The notes beneath the pieces are model-generated. The model made no database searches. It saw only the letters and a program-made list of their open reading frames with translations, and had not been told where the DNA came from. A DNA stretch of 64,000 bases from Budvicia aquatica DSM 5075 = ATCC 35567. GTDB lineage: Bacteria; Pseudomonadota; Gammaproteobacteria; Enterobacterales; Enterobacteriaceae. The first letter of the stretch is position 1, and every line of letters begins with the position of its first letter. Location of the stretch: contig NZ_KE386585.1 in NCBI RefSeq assembly GCF_000427805.1, positions 62,001-126,000 of the forward strand. The letters are read 5' to 3'. A program made the translations under genes and the position numbers. Below, in pieces: positions 46,715-57,916 of the stretch.

Positions 46715-48246
46715 GCCGTTACCTCCTGGTGTTGGCGTATTAACCGATAGATTCGGTCAATATCCAGATGCTCTCGCATGCCGGCGGCTAAGATATTGAA
46801 CTGCTGCTCTTTATGTAGCGCATAGTCGAAGCTGTCATTGTCCAGCGCAGGAAGGCCTTTATTACTGCGTAACTGATTAAGCAGCGGGCGGGTAAAATTA
46901 TTCTGGTCGAAGATTCCGTGAAGATAGCTGCCCATCACCGAGCCATCCCGGTTAACTGCCCCGTCACTCCACACCTCACTCTGACCATTGCGTAAGTCCA
47001 TTTCGGCCAGCGCAATCGCGTTATCACCCAGCCTTGAAACCCCCATATGAATTTCATAGCCCGCAATCGGTTGTTGGCTGCAGCGGGCTAAAAAGCCCGG
47101 CAGATTATCCCGAGTTGCACCTTTAACCTGAGCGGTATGCTTTTTAGTTTCAAACTGGGTTTCAACGTCTAGCAGGCCGAGCCCGTGCATATGGCTCAGC
47201 CCGGATTCCACTTCATCAAATATCTGAGTCCCCAGCATTTGATAACCGCCACAGATACCGATAATCGGCGTTCCGGCCTGATGGGCATCAATAATCGCTT
47301 TATCCATCAGCTTGCTTTGTAACCACGTCAGGTCACCCAGCGTGTTTTTACTGCCCGGCAGAATGATCAAATCAGCGCCGGTAAGTTGCTGTGGGTCGGC
47401 GGTATAACGCAGGCGAACGTCAGGCTGTGCGGCCAGTGCATTAAAATCGGTGAAGTTAGCGATATGAGGAAGCTGTACCACGACAATATCCAGTAGCTCA
47501 CTGGCTTTGCCGTGGTATTTTCCGACCTGTAGGGCAACGCCGTCTTCATCTTCCAGATCGACATCCAGCCATGGCAAAACCCCAAGTACAGGAACCTGAG
47601 TTAAAGATTCAATCTGAGTAATACCGGGCTTCAGCAGCTCAATATCGCCGCGAAACTTATTGATGATCACGCCTTTTACCCGCGCCTTCTCATCCGGCTC
47701 AAGCAGGGCCAGCGTGCCATAGATAGAGGCAAATACGCCGCCCCGATCGATATCGGCAACCAGAATTACCGGCGCATCGGCCAGCTTAGCCATGCCCATA
47801 TTCACAATATCGCGATCGCGCAGATTGATCTCTGCCGGGCTTCCGGCCCCTTCCAGCACCATGATATCGGCTTCAGCACACAGGCTGCGGTAGACATCCT
47901 GAATTTGTTGCTGTAGCTGAGGTTTATATTGATGGTATTCAACGGCATCCATATTGCAGGCAACGCTGCCCATTAAAACCACCTGAGCTTTACGGTCGCT
48001 GGTGGGTTTAAGCAACACCGGGTTCATACGCACATCCGGCTTAATACCCGCCGCTTCAGCCTGAAATATCTGCGCCCGCCCCATCTCTTTGCCGTCGGCA
48101 GTAATCCCCGAATTGAGCGCCATATTCTGAGATTTAAACGGAATACATCGATAGCCATCCTGTGAAAATATCCGGCAAAAACCTGCGACCAGAACGCTCT
48201 TACCCACATCAGATGCCGTTCCCTGAATCATCAACGATAAACTCAT
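46711..48246 (-). CDS. cbiP: Cobyric acid synthase (CbiP), glutamine-dependent
   Basis: 511 aa. The N-terminal dethiobiotin-synthetase-like domain has [20 protein letters not shown]. The C-terminal type-1-like glutaminase domain has the nucleophile Cys in [10 protein letters not shown] and the His in GSYLHGIFD. It amidates carboxyl groups b, d, e and g of adenosylcobyrinic acid a,c-diamide. It overlaps cbiO upstream and cobU downstream by 4 nt each. Confidence 0.96.
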   Translation of the reverse strand: MSLSLMIQGTASDVGKSVLVAGFCRIFSQDGYRCIPFKSQNMALNSGITADGKEMGRAQIFQAEAAGIKPDVRMNPVLLKPTSDRKAQVVLMGSVACNMDAVEYHQYKPQLQQQIQDVYRSLCAEADIMVLEGAGSPAEINLRDRDIVNMGMAKLADAPVILVADIDRGGVFASIYGTLALLEPDEKARVKGVIINKFRGDIELLKPGITQIESLTQVPVLGVLPWLDVDLEDEDGVALQVGKYHGKASELLDIVVVQLPHIANFTDFNALAAQPDVRLRYTADPQQLTGADLIILPGSKNTLGDLTWLQSKLMDKAIIDAHQAGTPIIGICGGYQMLGTQIFDEVESGLSHMHGLGLLDVETQFETKKHTAQVKGATRDNLPGFLARCSQQPIAGYEIHMGVSRLGDNAIALAEMDLRNGQSEVWSDGAVNRDGSVMGSYLHGIFDQNNFTRPLLNQLRSNKGLPALDNDSFDYALHKEQQFNILAAGMREHLDIDRIYRLIRQHQEVTA

Positions 48247-49070
48247 GGTATTTCTCCCGTATTGGTACGTAGAATCGCTAGCAGTTCCTGCTCGGTTTTA
48301 CATAAGGGCAGCCCGGCTTCGCTGTGTAATTTGACCAACCAAGGCTGCTCAAGCCCGGCGTTTTCCAGCATCTCTTTTTGCACAAAGACTTCCTGAGGCG
48401 TGCCGGTACTCACTATCTGTCCGTCTGACAGCACATAGATTCCGTCACAAATCTGATAGATCAGGTCAATATCATGGCTGGAGATAATGATGCGTTTTCC
48501 CTGAGCCACAATGGCTGAGATAATGTCGAGCATTTGCTTGCGCCCGGAAGGATCCAGCCCGGCGGTAGGTTCATCCAGTAGCAGATAATCTGACTCCATC
48601 ACCAGCGCCCCGGCGATAGCCACCCGCTTTTTCTGGCCGAAGCTTAAACATTGAATCGGTTTGTCGCGAAAGTGCCCGGCATCAACCATCCGTAGTGCAC
48701 GTTCAGTTCGGCGACTGATTTCAGCTTCATCAACGCCAAGATTACGCAGGCTAAAAGCAATATCGCTGGCAACATCGGTATAAAAAATCTGTTGGTCAGG
48801 GTCCTGAAATACCGTGACTACATTCTGACGCAGCGCCATAAGCCCTTTTTTGCTATAGTCCAGCGGCTCATTATTCCACCAGACCTCACCTTGCTGCGGC
48901 CGCAAAATGCCGGCAAGATTCATAAACAGCGTTGACTTACCACAGCCGTTAGCGCCGATAATCCCGGTCACCTTGTACTGACTAAAATCCAGCGTCAGAT
49001 CTTTTAGCACCGGCGAGTCCGGATAGCTGAAACTCAGGGTTCGGGTCGCTAACATGTTTTCGCCATTCAT
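48243..49070 (-). CDS. cbiO: Cobalt ECF transporter ATPase (CbiO)
   Basis: 275 aa ABC ATPase. Walker [11 protein letters not shown]-loop [11 protein letters not shown], signature [15 protein letters not shown], Walker [16 protein letters not shown] and switch His in [10 protein letters not shown]. It drives the CbiMNQ cobalt importer. It follows cbiQ with a 4-nt overlap. Confidence 0.95.
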   Translation of the reverse strand: MNGENMLATRTLSFSYPDSPVLKDLTLDFSQYKVTGIIGANGCGKSTLFMNLAGILRPQQGEVWWNNEPLDYSKKGLMALRQNVVTVFQDPDQQIFYTDVASDIAFSLRNLGVDEAEISRRTERALRMVDAGHFRDKPIQCLSFGQKKRVAIAGALVMESDYLLLDEPTAGLDPSGRKQMLDIISAIVAQGKRIIISSHDIDLIYQICDGIYVLSDGQIVSTGTPQEVFVQKEMLENAGLEQPWLVKLHSEAGLPLCKTEQELLAILRTNTGEIP

Positions 49071-49744
49071 AGATGGAAATCACCCTGATAAAGTTTTATC
49101 TCTAAGGCTACCGACATCTGCTGATAGCGGCTAAGAACCCGGGAAAATAACATGCAGACCAGCATGCTCAGCGAACGGTAGCTGGTACGCAGTGAGCGAT
49201 AGCCAAACCGCAGTGACTGGGCATGATGAATCGCCGTTGCTTCTTCAACAAAAATAAAAATAAAGCGCCAGGTCAGTAATATTTGTTCAATAATCAGATT
49301 GGGCACCCGACAGAATTTGAGTAATTTAATCAGTTGCTCAAACGGCATATTCAGCATGAACCAGAAGGTGGCGGCTAAAGAAGCCAGACTTCGCCAGAAA
49401 GTTTGGTTAGCCGTCAGCAGCCCCTGCGGGTCAATTCCCAGCCAATAGTTTCCTAGCGGAAACCCCACCAGCAGGCTATCTGGCTGAGCAGATAGCGAAA
49501 TCACAATCGCTACCAGCCCGACAGACAAAAAACCTAAAGGAATCAGCAACCACTTGAGATAGCTCAACGGACTGACCCGCAATAAATAGCAGGTAAACCC
49601 GGCTAGCCCCAATAGCAGCAGCCCTTGCCCTAAGGGAGGAAGCATCATCGCCAGCGCCATAAACAGCAGATAGAGCGCAAACTTCATTCTGGGATCTTTA
49701 TGACGCCAGCGACTTTGGTTACTCAGCTTATCAATACTGAGCAT
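49067..49744 (-). CDS. cbiQ: Cobalt ECF transporter T component (CbiQ)
   Basis: 225 aa from the ATG at 49744, which gives MLSIDKLSNQSRWRHKDPRM, as in other CbiQ proteins, and overlaps the cbiN end by 14 nt; a start 12 codons upstream is open but not CbiQ-like. Several transmembrane helices and a coupling-helix region (MPFEQLIKLLKFCRVPNLII). It couples the ATPase CbiO to the membrane subunits CbiM and CbiN. Confidence 0.93.
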   Translation of the reverse strand: MLSIDKLSNQSRWRHKDPRMKFALYLLFMALAMMLPPLGQGLLLLGLAGFTCYLLRVSPLSYLKWLLIPLGFLSVGLVAIVISLSAQPDSLLVGFPLGNYWLGIDPQGLLTANQTFWRSLASLAATFWFMLNMPFEQLIKLLKFCRVPNLIIEQILLTWRFIFIFVEEATAIHHAQSLRFGYRSLRTSYRSLSMLVCMLFSRVLSRYQQMSVALEIKLYQGDFHL

Positions 49745-50012
49745 TGTCTTTACGACCGCGGCGATAGTAGCCGAGCACATAAAAAATCACGGCGGTGCCG
49801 AGGCTTCCCTGTAGCGTAAACAGCAGGCTTTCAATCTCGCCGCTGGCAGGCTGATACAGCGACTCAAACCACGGCTCATAGTCCGGCGCAATCAGCATAA
49901 TTTGATCTTCGGCCTGACCGTCTGCGCCGCCAAACTCACCGCCGTGATCGATAAAGAACGGAGCGATCACCAGCCCAACAATCAGTAATATCAACACCAA
50001 TGTCTTGTTCAT
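49731..50012 (-). CDS. cbiN: Cobalt transporter accessory subunit (CbiN)
   Basis: 93 aa from the ATG at 50012, which shares a base with the cbiM stop (TAATG) and has GGAG about 9 nt upstream. Two transmembrane helices flank the conserved periplasmic stretch FIDHGGEFGGADGQAEDQI and the motif PWFESLYQPASGEIESLLF. CbiN helps load cobalt into CbiM. Confidence 0.94.
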   Translation of the reverse strand: MNKTLVLILLIVGLVIAPFFIDHGGEFGGADGQAEDQIMLIAPDYEPWFESLYQPASGEIESLLFTLQGSLGTAVIFYVLGYYRRGRKDNAQY

Positions 50013-50752
50013 TATTTGAAACTCCATGCAGGCACCTGAACCAACTGTCTTTTCACCAATTGGTCATAAATCAGAACGGTTAATAAGCCTTCGGCAATGG
50101 CGATAGGCACTTGGGTTAAGCAGAAAATACTCATGAATTTCACGATGGCGGCCCCGGCCCCCATCTGCGGATCGGGGAAGGCTACGCCTAACTGCACCGA
50201 AGTGACGGTATAGGTCACAATGTCGGCAAAGAAGGCGCAGAGGAACACCGCAACGTCTTTACGCATGCCTAACTTGCATGAGAAGCGCCAGACCAGATAA
50301 CCCACCATCGGGCCAATCACCGCCATCGACATAGCATTAGCCCCCAGGGTGGTGATACCGCCGTGAGCCAGTAACAGCGCCTGAAACAGCAGCACAATGG
50401 TACCGAGCACCGCAACCACCGAAGGACCGAACAGAATAATTGCCAGCGCCACGCCGGTCGGGTGAGAGCAACTGCCGGTAACCGACGGAATCTTCAGCGC
50501 CGAAAGCACGAAGATAAACGCACAGCACAGGGCCAGCAGCACCTTCTGGTTACTGTCTTCCTGCACAATTCGCCGTAGCCTGACAATACCGGTTGCCAAA
50601 AAAGGTAAAAAGATCAGCCACCATGCTATCGCCCACATGGGTGGCAGAAACCCTTCCATAATGTGCATGGCAAAGGCCTCTTGAGGAGCGGTGATCAGCA
50701 AAATGCCAATCGCTGCGCCGGATAACGAAAACTTCGTCAACTGCTTTTGCAT
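50012..50752 (-). CDS. cbiM: Cobalt ECF transporter substrate-binding subunit (CbiM)
   Basis: 246 aa. An N-terminal signal-like helix ends at EAFA, so the mature protein would begin MHIMEGFLPPMWAIAWW; this exposed Met-His N terminus binds Co2+ in the family. The GSCSHPTGVALAIILFGPSV block with its conserved His is present. It imports cobalt for CbiK to insert. Confidence 0.95.
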   Translation of the reverse strand: MQKQLTKFSLSGAAIGILLITAPQEAFAMHIMEGFLPPMWAIAWWLIFLPFLATGIVRLRRIVQEDSNQKVLLALCCAFIFVLSALKIPSVTGSCSHPTGVALAIILFGPSVVAVLGTIVLLFQALLLAHGGITTLGANAMSMAVIGPMVGYLVWRFSCKLGMRKDVAVFLCAFFADIVTYTVTSVQLGVAFPDPQMGAGAAIVKFMSIFCLTQVPIAIAEGLLTVLIYDQLVKRQLVQVPAWSFK

Positions 50753-50755
50753 AAC

Positions 50756-51472
50756 TTACCTCGATGTATTCCAATGTTTGTTAACCAAAATTGTTGAAAA
50801 ATAAGGCAGCTTCAGCTCACTGTCCGATTGACTCAAATCCCGCCAGCACTGTTCCGTTGGCAGAGTGGCATCCGCCATCATCAGCGCATGTTCAAGTAGA
50901 TTCAGTCGGTGAAGCAGAGCGCGTACCTGTTCCAGTCGCCCATAAACTTTCATCAAAACCACACAGTCGTGGCTGCGCAGCGTTTGTTCCAGCTCATCTT
51001 CAGAAACGGTGCACGAAATCACCGCCATGGTCTGGGTTTCCATTGCCAGCGGCATCACTCCGCGGGCGGCAATAGCGGCAAAAGAGGTGACGCCCGGCAC
51101 AATCTCTAACCATGGCTGGCGGCCGATTCGTTCTAATAAAGAGACCCAAGTACTGAATAGCATGGCATCGCCCAAGGTGATAAAGCCCACCTTACGGCCG
51201 TTCTTCACTTCATCTTTCAGCGCCTGAGCGACTTCATCCCACACGGCGGCTTTGTCATCCGCCGAGGCCTGCATTAAAAAGTGATAGGTCCGAACCTCGG
51301 TTTTCGCCGAGACGTACTCTTGCACAATGGTATGCGCCAAGCTGGGTGCGCCCTTTTTGCCTGCCGGTGCGTACAGCACGTCCAGTTCGCCAATAATTCG
51401 TGCACCCCGGACGGTGATCAGATCGCTGGCCCCCGGACCAACGCCAATGGCATATAGCTTTCCGTCCATCAT
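50756..51472 (-). CDS. cbiL: Cobalt-precorrin-2 C(20)-methyltransferase (CbiL)
   Basis: 238 aa SAM-dependent tetrapyrrole methylase: GVGPGASDLITVRGARII at the N terminus, GDAMLFSTWVSLLERIG and PGVTSFAAIAARGVMPLAM in the core. Methylates C-20 of cobalt-factor II/precorrin-2. It overlaps the cbiK stop by 4 nt (ATGA). Confidence 0.95.
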   Translation of the reverse strand: MMDGKLYAIGVGPGASDLITVRGARIIGELDVLYAPAGKKGAPSLAHTIVQEYVSAKTEVRTYHFLMQASADDKAAVWDEVAQALKDEVKNGRKVGFITLGDAMLFSTWVSLLERIGRQPWLEIVPGVTSFAAIAARGVMPLAMETQTMAVISCTVSEDELEQTLRSHDCVVLMKVYGRLEQVRALLHRLNLLEHALMMADATLPTEQCWRDLSQSDSELKLPYFSTILVNKHWNTSR

Positions 51473-52263
51473 GCCGGCTCCGCGCAGTTTTGATTGATTG
51501 CGTCTTCCAGATGGCTGACAAACATCTGGCGAATAATGCGGTTTTCACCCAGCCCCTGTAGCCAAGGGGTTGCACCTATTCCGGCCTTTTCTAACTGGCT
51601 TTTCCATGAGTCTTCTTCATCGGAGGCCATATCGTTAATGGCATGGTCCCCTGCCACCAGCATCAATGGCATCAGGTGAACGTTGCCAATACCTTTGGCT
51701 TTTAAGTCAGTAATAATCAGGTCAATCTCAGGGTAGCTTTCAACTGCACCAACTCGGGCCGGAAAGCCCTGGCTGGTCATCAGATGATCGAGGCAGGCGT
51801 AGGCAGAAAAAGCATGATGAGTCGCGCCATGGCCCATAAATACCGCGCACTCATTTGCTTTGAGTTCAGGCATCTGGTGCTGTATTGCCACCATTAACTG
51901 TTGATAGTCTTCAAATCGGCTAAGCAAAGGAGCCCCGAGAACTAAGCGTTTAAAGTACGGGCGAAACTTTTCAATCTCGCGGACAATCTTTTCGTATTCA
52001 TCCCCCTTAATGACGTGCAGAGACTGAATAGCGACGTCTTGATATCCGGCCTGTGCCAGTCGGGACAATGCCTCTCGCGGGGTATCAATTTTTAAACCAT
52101 CGCGGCGTTCTAATTTACGAATCACCATTCCTGAGGTAAATGCCCGAAACAGATCGCGATCGTCAAAGGCATCGGCCAGCTGTTGTTCGCAGGCTTCAAT
52201 ATTCTTTTTTCGCGTTTCGGTGTAACTGGTTCCAAAACTGATGGCTAATAATGCTTTTTTCAT
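51469..52263 (-). CDS. cbiK: Anaerobic cobaltochelatase (CbiK)
   Basis: 264 aa from the ATG at 52263, preferred over 52269 because AGGA is then correctly spaced. The class II chelatase pattern is intact: KKALLAISFGTSYTETRKKN, a metal-binding His in FMGHGATHHAFS and another in HLMPLMLVAGDHAINDM. It inserts Co2+ into precorrin-2/sirohydrochlorin without ATP. No N-terminal signal peptide, so it is the cytosolic biosynthetic form. Confidence 0.94.
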   Translation of the reverse strand: MKKALLAISFGTSYTETRKKNIEACEQQLADAFDDRDLFRAFTSGMVIRKLERRDGLKIDTPREALSRLAQAGYQDVAIQSLHVIKGDEYEKIVREIEKFRPYFKRLVLGAPLLSRFEDYQQLMVAIQHQMPELKANECAVFMGHGATHHAFSAYACLDHLMTSQGFPARVGAVESYPEIDLIITDLKAKGIGNVHLMPLMLVAGDHAINDMASDEEDSWKSQLEKAGIGATPWLQGLGENRIIRQMFVSHLEDAINQNCAEPA

Positions 52264-52276
52264 CACCATATCCTGA

Positions 52277-53071
52277 CTAGTTAGCGGTAATCTGACCTTG
52301 GGTTAATAATCGTTCCATCTCTTTCAGGCCGTTGACCTGAGTGACTCCGTCACCATCAAACAGCCCTTTCGGGCGACAAACGATAATGCAGGGAATGCCT
52401 AACATCAGGCAGGGTTCGACCTTTTGTTTAAATCCCCCCTGGGCGCCAGACTCTTTGGTAATCACCACGTCAGCCTGACAAAACTGGTATAACGCCCGAT
52501 TAAAGTCGGCGCTGAACGGTCCTTTTAGGGCAAAAATTTGATCGACCGACAGGCCGCAGTATTCGCACAGCGCTAAAACCTCAGTGGTGGGTAACACTCT
52601 GGCCATCACCGTCATGCCGGAGAGCAGATTGACGTAGTCCGGTAGTTGCTTACTGCCGGTGGTTAGCAGCACCCGCTGCCCGAGGCTTTTAGCCAGTTCA
52701 CACGCCTGATCGATAGTGGATACTCGATGAACCAGCGGATGCAAAACCGCATGAATCTCACTAATACGCTCATAGCGAATCAGCGGAATACCGACGACCC
52801 GGCAGGCCTGAAAAATATTCTTGCTGAGCAGTTCTGCATAAGGATGAGAGGCATCGATCACCTGCCGGATACCCTGCTGCTGTAAGTAATCAATCATTTG
52901 ATCCGCATCCATTCGGCCACAGACAATTTCGCCACCAATTCCGGCTGCCTGCTGAACGCCGGTCGCGGTGGCTACCGATAATCGGTAAGCGCTCCCGCTG
53001 TCATCAAGCATTTGGCAAATCTGGCGGGCATCGCTGGTACCGCCAAAGACATGGATCAATGGTTGGCTCAC
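52277..53071 (-). CDS. cbiJ: Cobalt-precorrin-6A reductase (CbiJ)
   Basis: 264 aa. Family blocks: HVFGGTSDARQICQMLD at the N terminus, VIDASHPYAELLSKN, VLLTTGSKQL and the late ITKESGAQGGFKQKVEPCLM. NAD(P)H-dependent reduction of the macrocycle. It overlaps cbiH by 4 nt. Confidence 0.94.
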   Translation of the reverse strand: MSQPLIHVFGGTSDARQICQMLDDSGSAYRLSVATATGVQQAAGIGGEIVCGRMDADQMIDYLQQQGIRQVIDASHPYAELLSKNIFQACRVVGIPLIRYERISEIHAVLHPLVHRVSTIDQACELAKSLGQRVLLTTGSKQLPDYVNLLSGMTVMARVLPTTEVLALCEYCGLSVDQIFALKGPFSADFNRALYQFCQADVVITKESGAQGGFKQKVEPCLMLGIPCIIVCRPKGLFDGDGVTQVNGLKEMERLLTQGQITAN

Positions 53072-53793
53072 AGCGTATATCCCCTTGGCGTGATCATTAG
53101 GCCATCGCTGATGTAGGTCGACTGATTGCCGACAATCACCAGGCTGGTCATATCCACATTGCTGTAGTCCATTTCACCGAAGGTGGTTATCCACTTTTCC
53201 TGCTTTTTGCGACCGGCGGCTTTCACCACCCCGACCGGCGTTGAAGGTGATGTCCAGGGCGCCATAAGCTCAAAAGCCTTTGCCAAATGACCTTCACGGC
53301 CCCGGCTGCGCGGGTTGTAAAAACAGATAACAAAGTCGGCCTCAGCGGCGGCTTTAACCCGCTTCTCAATCACATCCCATGGGGTTAATAAGTCGCTCAG
53401 GCTGATATGACAGAAGTCATGCATTAGCGGAGCCCCTAGCAGAGCCGCGGCGGCAATGCTGGCCGTAACGCCAGATACCAGTCGCACCTCAACGTTGCGC
53501 TTTTGCTTAGTCACAATCTCTAAGATCAACCCGGCCATGCCGTAAATACCGGCGTCACCGCTGCATACCATGGCGACGTTCTTACCCTGTTCGGCTAAAT
53601 CGATGGCCAAATGGCAGCGCTCAATCTCTTTACACATGCCGGTTTTAATCACTTCTTTATCGCCGACCAACGGTTTAACCAGATGGGTATAGGTTTTATA
53701 CCCCACCACTACATCGGCCTCTTTTAACGCAGCAATGGCATCCTGAGTCATCATTGCTTCACTGCCGGGGCCAATACCAATCACTGTTAACAT
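53068..53793 (-). CDS. cbiH: Cobalt-precorrin-3 C(17)-methyltransferase (CbiH)
   Basis: 241 aa SAM-dependent methylase with GIGPGSEAMMTQDAIAALKE, the CSGDAGIYGMAGLILE loop, and FVICFYNPRSRGREGHLAKA, the CbiH/CobJ hallmark. It also closes the ring contraction step. It shares one base with the cbiG stop (TAATG). Confidence 0.95.
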   Translation of the reverse strand: MLTVIGIGPGSEAMMTQDAIAALKEADVVVGYKTYTHLVKPLVGDKEVIKTGMCKEIERCHLAIDLAEQGKNVAMVCSGDAGIYGMAGLILEIVTKQKRNVEVRLVSGVTASIAAAALLGAPLMHDFCHISLSDLLTPWDVIEKRVKAAAEADFVICFYNPRSRGREGHLAKAFELMAPWTSPSTPVGVVKAAGRKKQEKWITTFGEMDYSNVDMTSLVIVGNQSTYISDGLMITPRGYTL

Positions 53794-54851
53794 TACGCCA
53801 ATACTCCTAAAGTCATGGTGACACCCTGTTGTTTCAGGGTATGTCCGGTAATATTCCCGCCGCTCAACAGCCAGGCAACCGGTTGAGAAACACAGCCGGC
53901 TCCTACCGTTTGACGGACAAAATCAGAAACCGGAAAAAGATGTTCAAGCTCAGAAAGGGCACTCACGGGGAATAGCTGAAACGGAACGCCGCTGGACCGA
54001 GCCAGTTGGTTCAGCGCGGGCTCATCTCGTTTTAAATCCACGCTGCCAATCGCTTTTAACGCCAGAGGATCAAGATCATTGTCAGCCAGATGTGCCGACA
54101 ACATTTGCGCGACCAAAACGGGGTCAACGCCGCGACGACAGCCAATCCCGACAACTACCCGACGCGGCACCAGCTTGAACGTTGGCACGTTTAGCCTCAG
54201 CATTTCCCGGTGGTAGCTGATATACACCAGCCCGTCGAGTTCAGGTAAAGCGGCCAAGTCCTCTACCGGTACAAAACCGCGGGTATCAACACGCTCTTTT
54301 TGCGCAACTAATGCCGGGTGCCACCAGATGCCGACTTTTTTGCCGCTCACCAACATTTGGTTTACCGTCTTTACGCTGTCACGAAAGTTGTCTATCCGGC
54401 CGTCGATCTCTCCTGCCAGTTGGTCAAGAGCGGCCATGTTATTGACGTCAGTAGCCGTAGTAATCACCGCCTGCCCGCCGAGAATATCGGCAAGCTGCCG
54501 GGCCAGTTGATTAGCACCGCCAACGTGGCCGGACAATAAGCTAATAGCAAATTGGCCTTGTTCATCGAGTACCACAACGGCCGGATCGGTCAGTTTGTCG
54601 TGAAGTACCGGCGCCAGCACCCGAACGGTAACGCCGGTGGCCCCGATCACAATCAGTCGGTCATACTGGCCAAATGCCTGACGAAGTGCGTTGGCAAACC
54701 CGCCATCAAACGGAATAAAACCGGGTTCTATCAGCGCCGGGCTGGTAAAACAGCTCATCTTCAGATGCGGTCGTAGCCGCCGGGCCAGCGCAACGCCGCC
54801 CGGCGTCAGACAAAACAGCGCAATGGATAAATCAGGCCTGACGGTACTCAT
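53793..54851 (-). CDS. cbiG: Cobalt-precorrin-5A hydrolase (CbiG)
   Basis: 352 aa from the ATG at 54851, aligning with known CbiG starts ([20 protein letters not shown]); the frame is open upstream through the cbiF end. CbiG core [20 protein letters not shown], then [18 protein letters not shown] and the C-terminal [10 protein letters not shown] and VGAGCVSQP blocks. Opens the lactone and releases acetaldehyde. Overlaps cbiF by 20 nt. Confidence 0.94.
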   Translation of the reverse strand: MSTVRPDLSIALFCLTPGGVALARRLRPHLKMSCFTSPALIEPGFIPFDGGFANALRQAFGQYDRLIVIGATGVTVRVLAPVLHDKLTDPAVVVLDEQGQFAISLLSGHVGGANQLARQLADILGGQAVITTATDVNNMAALDQLAGEIDGRIDNFRDSVKTVNQMLVSGKKVGIWWHPALVAQKERVDTRGFVPVEDLAALPELDGLVYISYHREMLRLNVPTFKLVPRRVVVGIGCRRGVDPVLVAQMLSAHLADNDLDPLALKAIGSVDLKRDEPALNQLARSSGVPFQLFPVSALSELEHLFPVSDFVRQTVGAGCVSQPVAWLLSGGNITGHTLKQQGVTMTLGVLA

Positions 54852-55611
54852 GGCTGAATCCCGCATCATAAAGTTTTGAATAGTGATACTCATCACCGAG
54901 GAACGGCCCCACCAGAATCAGCGCCGTCTTACAAATACCGGAAGCTTTTACCCGTTCAGCGATATCCGCTAAGGTAGCGCGCACAATCTGGCAGTCTTCC
55001 CATGTCGCTTTGTAAACTACCGCAACCGGTGTTTCTGGCGGATAACCGCCCGATGTGAGCTGCTTAACGACTCCGGTAATATCCTGAACCGACAGAAAAA
55101 TCGCCATCGATGTTTGATGGGCAGCAAAGGATTCCAGACTCTCCTTGGGGGGCATCGGCGTTCGACCTTCAATACGCGTAATAATCAGGCTTTGCGAAAC
55201 CTCCGGTACGGTATATTCCACCCCAAGCTGAGAAGCCGCCCCCAAAAATGAGCTTACCCCCGGTACAGAAACGAATGAGATTCCGTGTTCCGACAGCACT
55301 TCCCCCTGCTCACGAATAGAGCCATACAGGGATAAATCACCGGTTTGCAGACGAACCACGAGCTTGCCGGCCTTAACTCCGCCGATCATCAGGTCCGTAA
55401 TTTGGTGTAACGTCAGGCTGGCACTGTCATGACATTCTGCGTCTGCAGGGCAATACTCCAACAGTTCAGTATTAATCAGCGAGCCGGCATAGATAACCAC
55501 CTGAGCCTGTTGTAACAGACGGTAGCCTTTTAAGGTGATCAGGGTTTTATCCCCCGGTCCGGCGCCAACAAACCATACTTTGCTGGTATCAAAATCAAAA
55601 CGTTCAGGCAC
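54832..55611 (-). CDS. cbiF: Cobalt-precorrin-4 C(11)-methyltransferase (CbiF)
   Basis: 259 aa SAM-dependent methylase: [60 protein letters not shown] and the [12 protein letters not shown] segment typical of CbiF/CobM. It overlaps cbiT by 8 nt upstream. Confidence 0.96.
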   Translation of the reverse strand: MPERFDFDTSKVWFVGAGPGDKTLITLKGYRLLQQAQVVIYAGSLINTELLEYCPADAECHDSASLTLHQITDLMIGGVKAGKLVVRLQTGDLSLYGSIREQGEVLSEHGISFVSVPGVSSFLGAASQLGVEYTVPEVSQSLIITRIEGRTPMPPKESLESFAAHQTSMAIFLSVQDITGVVKQLTSGGYPPETPVAVVYKATWEDCQIVRATLADIAERVKASGICKTALILVGPFLGDEYHYSKLYDAGFSHEYRQA

Positions 55612-56173
55612 GACACTCCTCCTTCAGACAGGAAATAAGATAAGCGGGATTATTCGGTTTGAAATAGTGCCCCTGCCCCAGTGAAGTCAACGCACCTATC
55701 TGAAGTTCGCAGCAGTCAAGCTGTGTCACCCGGCAGGTTTGGAGATACGCCAGTGCTTTGGTCAGGTTTTCGAGCAGAATAAAGGTCATCACCAGGCGAC
55801 CGCCTGACGGTAAATGTTGCAGCGACCAGTCAACTAACTCCGTCAGTTGACCACCGGTTCCGCCAATAAAAATGGCATCAGCCGTTTCCGCAATATCGAC
55901 CGGAGCCATGCCGGAGATAATCCGGATATTGTGGCAATCAAAATGCCGACAGTTTTCAGCGATCAGACTCAACGCAGACTCATTGCGCTCAATGGCAATC
56001 ACGTCCAGATTCGGGTAGCGTAAAGCGGCTTCAATAGAAATACTTCCGGTGCCGGCGCCGATATCAATCAATCGCCGTGCATGGCGTAAATCCAGCCGTT
56101 CCAACGCCAGCAGCCTTACCGGCTCTTTAGTCATTGGCACCCGGTGCCCGCGCAGAAATAGTTCATCGTTCAT
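55604..56173 (-). CDS. cbiT: Cobalt-precorrin-6B C(15)-methyltransferase, decarboxylating (CbiT)
   Basis: 189 aa class I SAM methyltransferase: [22 protein letters not shown]-binding [14 protein letters not shown] and the [16 protein letters not shown] block. Methylates C-15 and removes the C-12 acetate carboxyl. CbiT and CbiE are separate here, as in Salmonella; they are fused as CobL in aerobic pathways. Confidence 0.95.
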   Translation of the reverse strand: MNDELFLRGHRVPMTKEPVRLLALERLDLRHARRLIDIGAGTGSISIEAALRYPNLDVIAIERNESALSLIAENCRHFDCHNIRIISGMAPVDIAETADAIFIGGTGGQLTELVDWSLQHLPSGGRLVMTFILLENLTKALAYLQTCRVTQLDCCELQIGALTSLGQGHYFKPNNPAYLISCLKEECRA

Positions 56174-56765
56174 TGAGAATCACCACTACGTTGATGTCAT
56201 AGTCAGACCCAACTTCGTCGGGTTTAAGATAGGTAATTCGCTGACTTTGCTGAGATAAGTTCTCGCCAATCACCATAAATCGCTGCTGACCGCGCGCTAA
56301 AATCTGATCGGCAATTTCACGCGGACCGATGATTTTATCGGTCACCATGCCAATTTTGGGATGAGATAAAAGCCAGTCGAAATCGGGCCTGCGCCCGTGG
56401 CTGCTGGTGAGATAGATGTCATTCATATCCAGATGAATCAGCGAGCACAGATACTGAACCGCACTGATGCCGGGAAGAATGCGGATATTCTCAGGTCTGA
56501 AATATTCGGCGATCCGTTTGCCGATGCCATAGAACAGCGGATCGCCGGAAGCCAGTACCACGACGTTTTTCTGCTGGTGCAGCTCAAGCCATTTCATCAG
56601 AGAATAGATATCTGAACTAAGCCGTTTGGTCTCACCGTTAAAATGGGGAAATATCGCTAAATGGCGTTCTCCGCCGACCAGAATATCGGCCCGTGCGACG
56701 GCGTTCAGTAATGCCTGAGTGTGATGGTCCGGCGCTCCCGGGCCAACGCCGACAACGGTAATCAT
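56163..56765 (-). CDS. cbiE: Cobalt-precorrin-7 C(5)-methyltransferase (CbiE)
   Basis: 200 aa SAM methylase: [53 protein letters not shown] and the [20 protein letters not shown] block. It overlaps cbiD by 4 nt and cbiT by 11 nt. Confidence 0.95.
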   Translation of the reverse strand: MITVVGVGPGAPDHHTQALLNAVARADILVGGERHLAIFPHFNGETKRLSSDIYSLMKWLELHQQKNVVVLASGDPLFYGIGKRIAEYFRPENIRILPGISAVQYLCSLIHLDMNDIYLTSSHGRRPDFDWLLSHPKIGMVTDKIIGPREIADQILARGQQRFMVIGENLSQQSQRITYLKPDEVGSDYDINVVVILNER

Positions 56766-57916
56766 CGGAAGTCCTCCACGATCTCACTCACCGGGCGATT
56801 GCTGCCCAAGACCTGATTTTCAAAAGAAAACATTACCGCGTCGCACTTCGGTTTATCACTAGAGAACCGCAGCATTTGGTCGACACGGAAACAGATCTTT
56901 CGGGCTATTTGGTGATAAACCGCTTGCCAGCCGCGTTCAGCAATCAGCTCAATCGCCGCCTCGGTGGTGTCGCACCGATCTACCGCCTGAAGCAGTTCAA
57001 CAGGTGCCCCCATCAGAGCCAAATGTGAGATCAAGGTTTCCATGCGACCATCAGCAATATGACTGTGGGTATGGAAAATTCCGGCGGCAATCTTCACCAG
57101 CTTACCGGGGTGCCCCACTAAAACCACATGGCGGAAACCCAGCCGGACCGTTTCCTGTAACATGTAGCCGACAAAATTGCTCATAGTGACGACATAATCG
57201 CCATCGATAGACATTTGCTGACTGACAAAGCGTTCGCCGTGGTTACCGGGCACCAAAATGATTTTCTCTAGCCCGTTGGCTCGCTTCATTTCCAGTTCAA
57301 TAGACAAAGAGCGTTTCCAGCTCTCTTCTGACATAGGCGTTACAATGCCGCTGGTACCGATAATTGAAATACCGCCTTTAATACCCAGCCTGTCGTTATA
57401 GGTTTTCTTTGCCCGTTCTTCGCCTTCCGGCGCAAAAATCACAATCTCAGCCCCGCGATTAGGGCCAATAACATCGCGTACCGCCTGCTCAATGGTTTGC
57501 CGAGGGGTTTTATTAATTGCCGCACAGCCGACGGGTAAGCCGACGCCGTTGCGCGTAACCCGCCCAACGCCCTCTCCGCCTTCAAGCCGTATAACGCCGC
57601 CATCGTTGAGTGACACTCTGGCGTAAATCAGCATGCCGTGAGTCGCATCAATATCATCGCCGCCGTCTTTACGAATAGCTGCTGAGGCCTGCTGACCTTC
57701 AATCAGCGGCTGTTCAACGTTTAAAAACAGCGCGACGCCTGACGGGGTCACAATGGAAACTTGATTAATCACCTGCTGGCGTAACACCATCAGCGCCGCG
57801 ACTCGCGCGGCCGCCGTTGCGCAGGAACCGGTGGTATACCCTTTGCGCAGCGCTTTGCCTTTATGCCAGACCACGCCGAGATTGGCACTGCTGTCCGGCG
57901 GGCTTATCTGATTCAT
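56762..57916 (-). CDS. cbiD: Cobalt-precorrin-5B C(1)-methyltransferase (CbiD)
   Basis: 384 aa. CbiD hallmarks: [40 protein letters not shown] and [20 protein letters not shown]. Methylates C-1 in the anaerobic pathway; the fold is unlike the other methylases. It begins at the cbiC stop (ATGA). Confidence 0.96.
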   Translation of the reverse strand: MNQISPPDSSANLGVVWHKGKALRKGYTTGSCATAAARVAALMVLRQQVINQVSIVTPSGVALFLNVEQPLIEGQQASAAIRKDGGDDIDATHGMLIYARVSLNDGGVIRLEGGEGVGRVTRNGVGLPVGCAAINKTPRQTIEQAVRDVIGPNRGAEIVIFAPEGEERAKKTYNDRLGIKGGISIIGTSGIVTPMSEESWKRSLSIELEMKRANGLEKIILVPGNHGERFVSQQMSIDGDYVVTMSNFVGYMLQETVRLGFRHVVLVGHPGKLVKIAAGIFHTHSHIADGRMETLISHLALMGAPVELLQAVDRCDTTEAAIELIAERGWQAVYHQIARKICFRVDQMLRFSSDKPKCDAVMFSFENQVLGSNRPVSEIVEDFR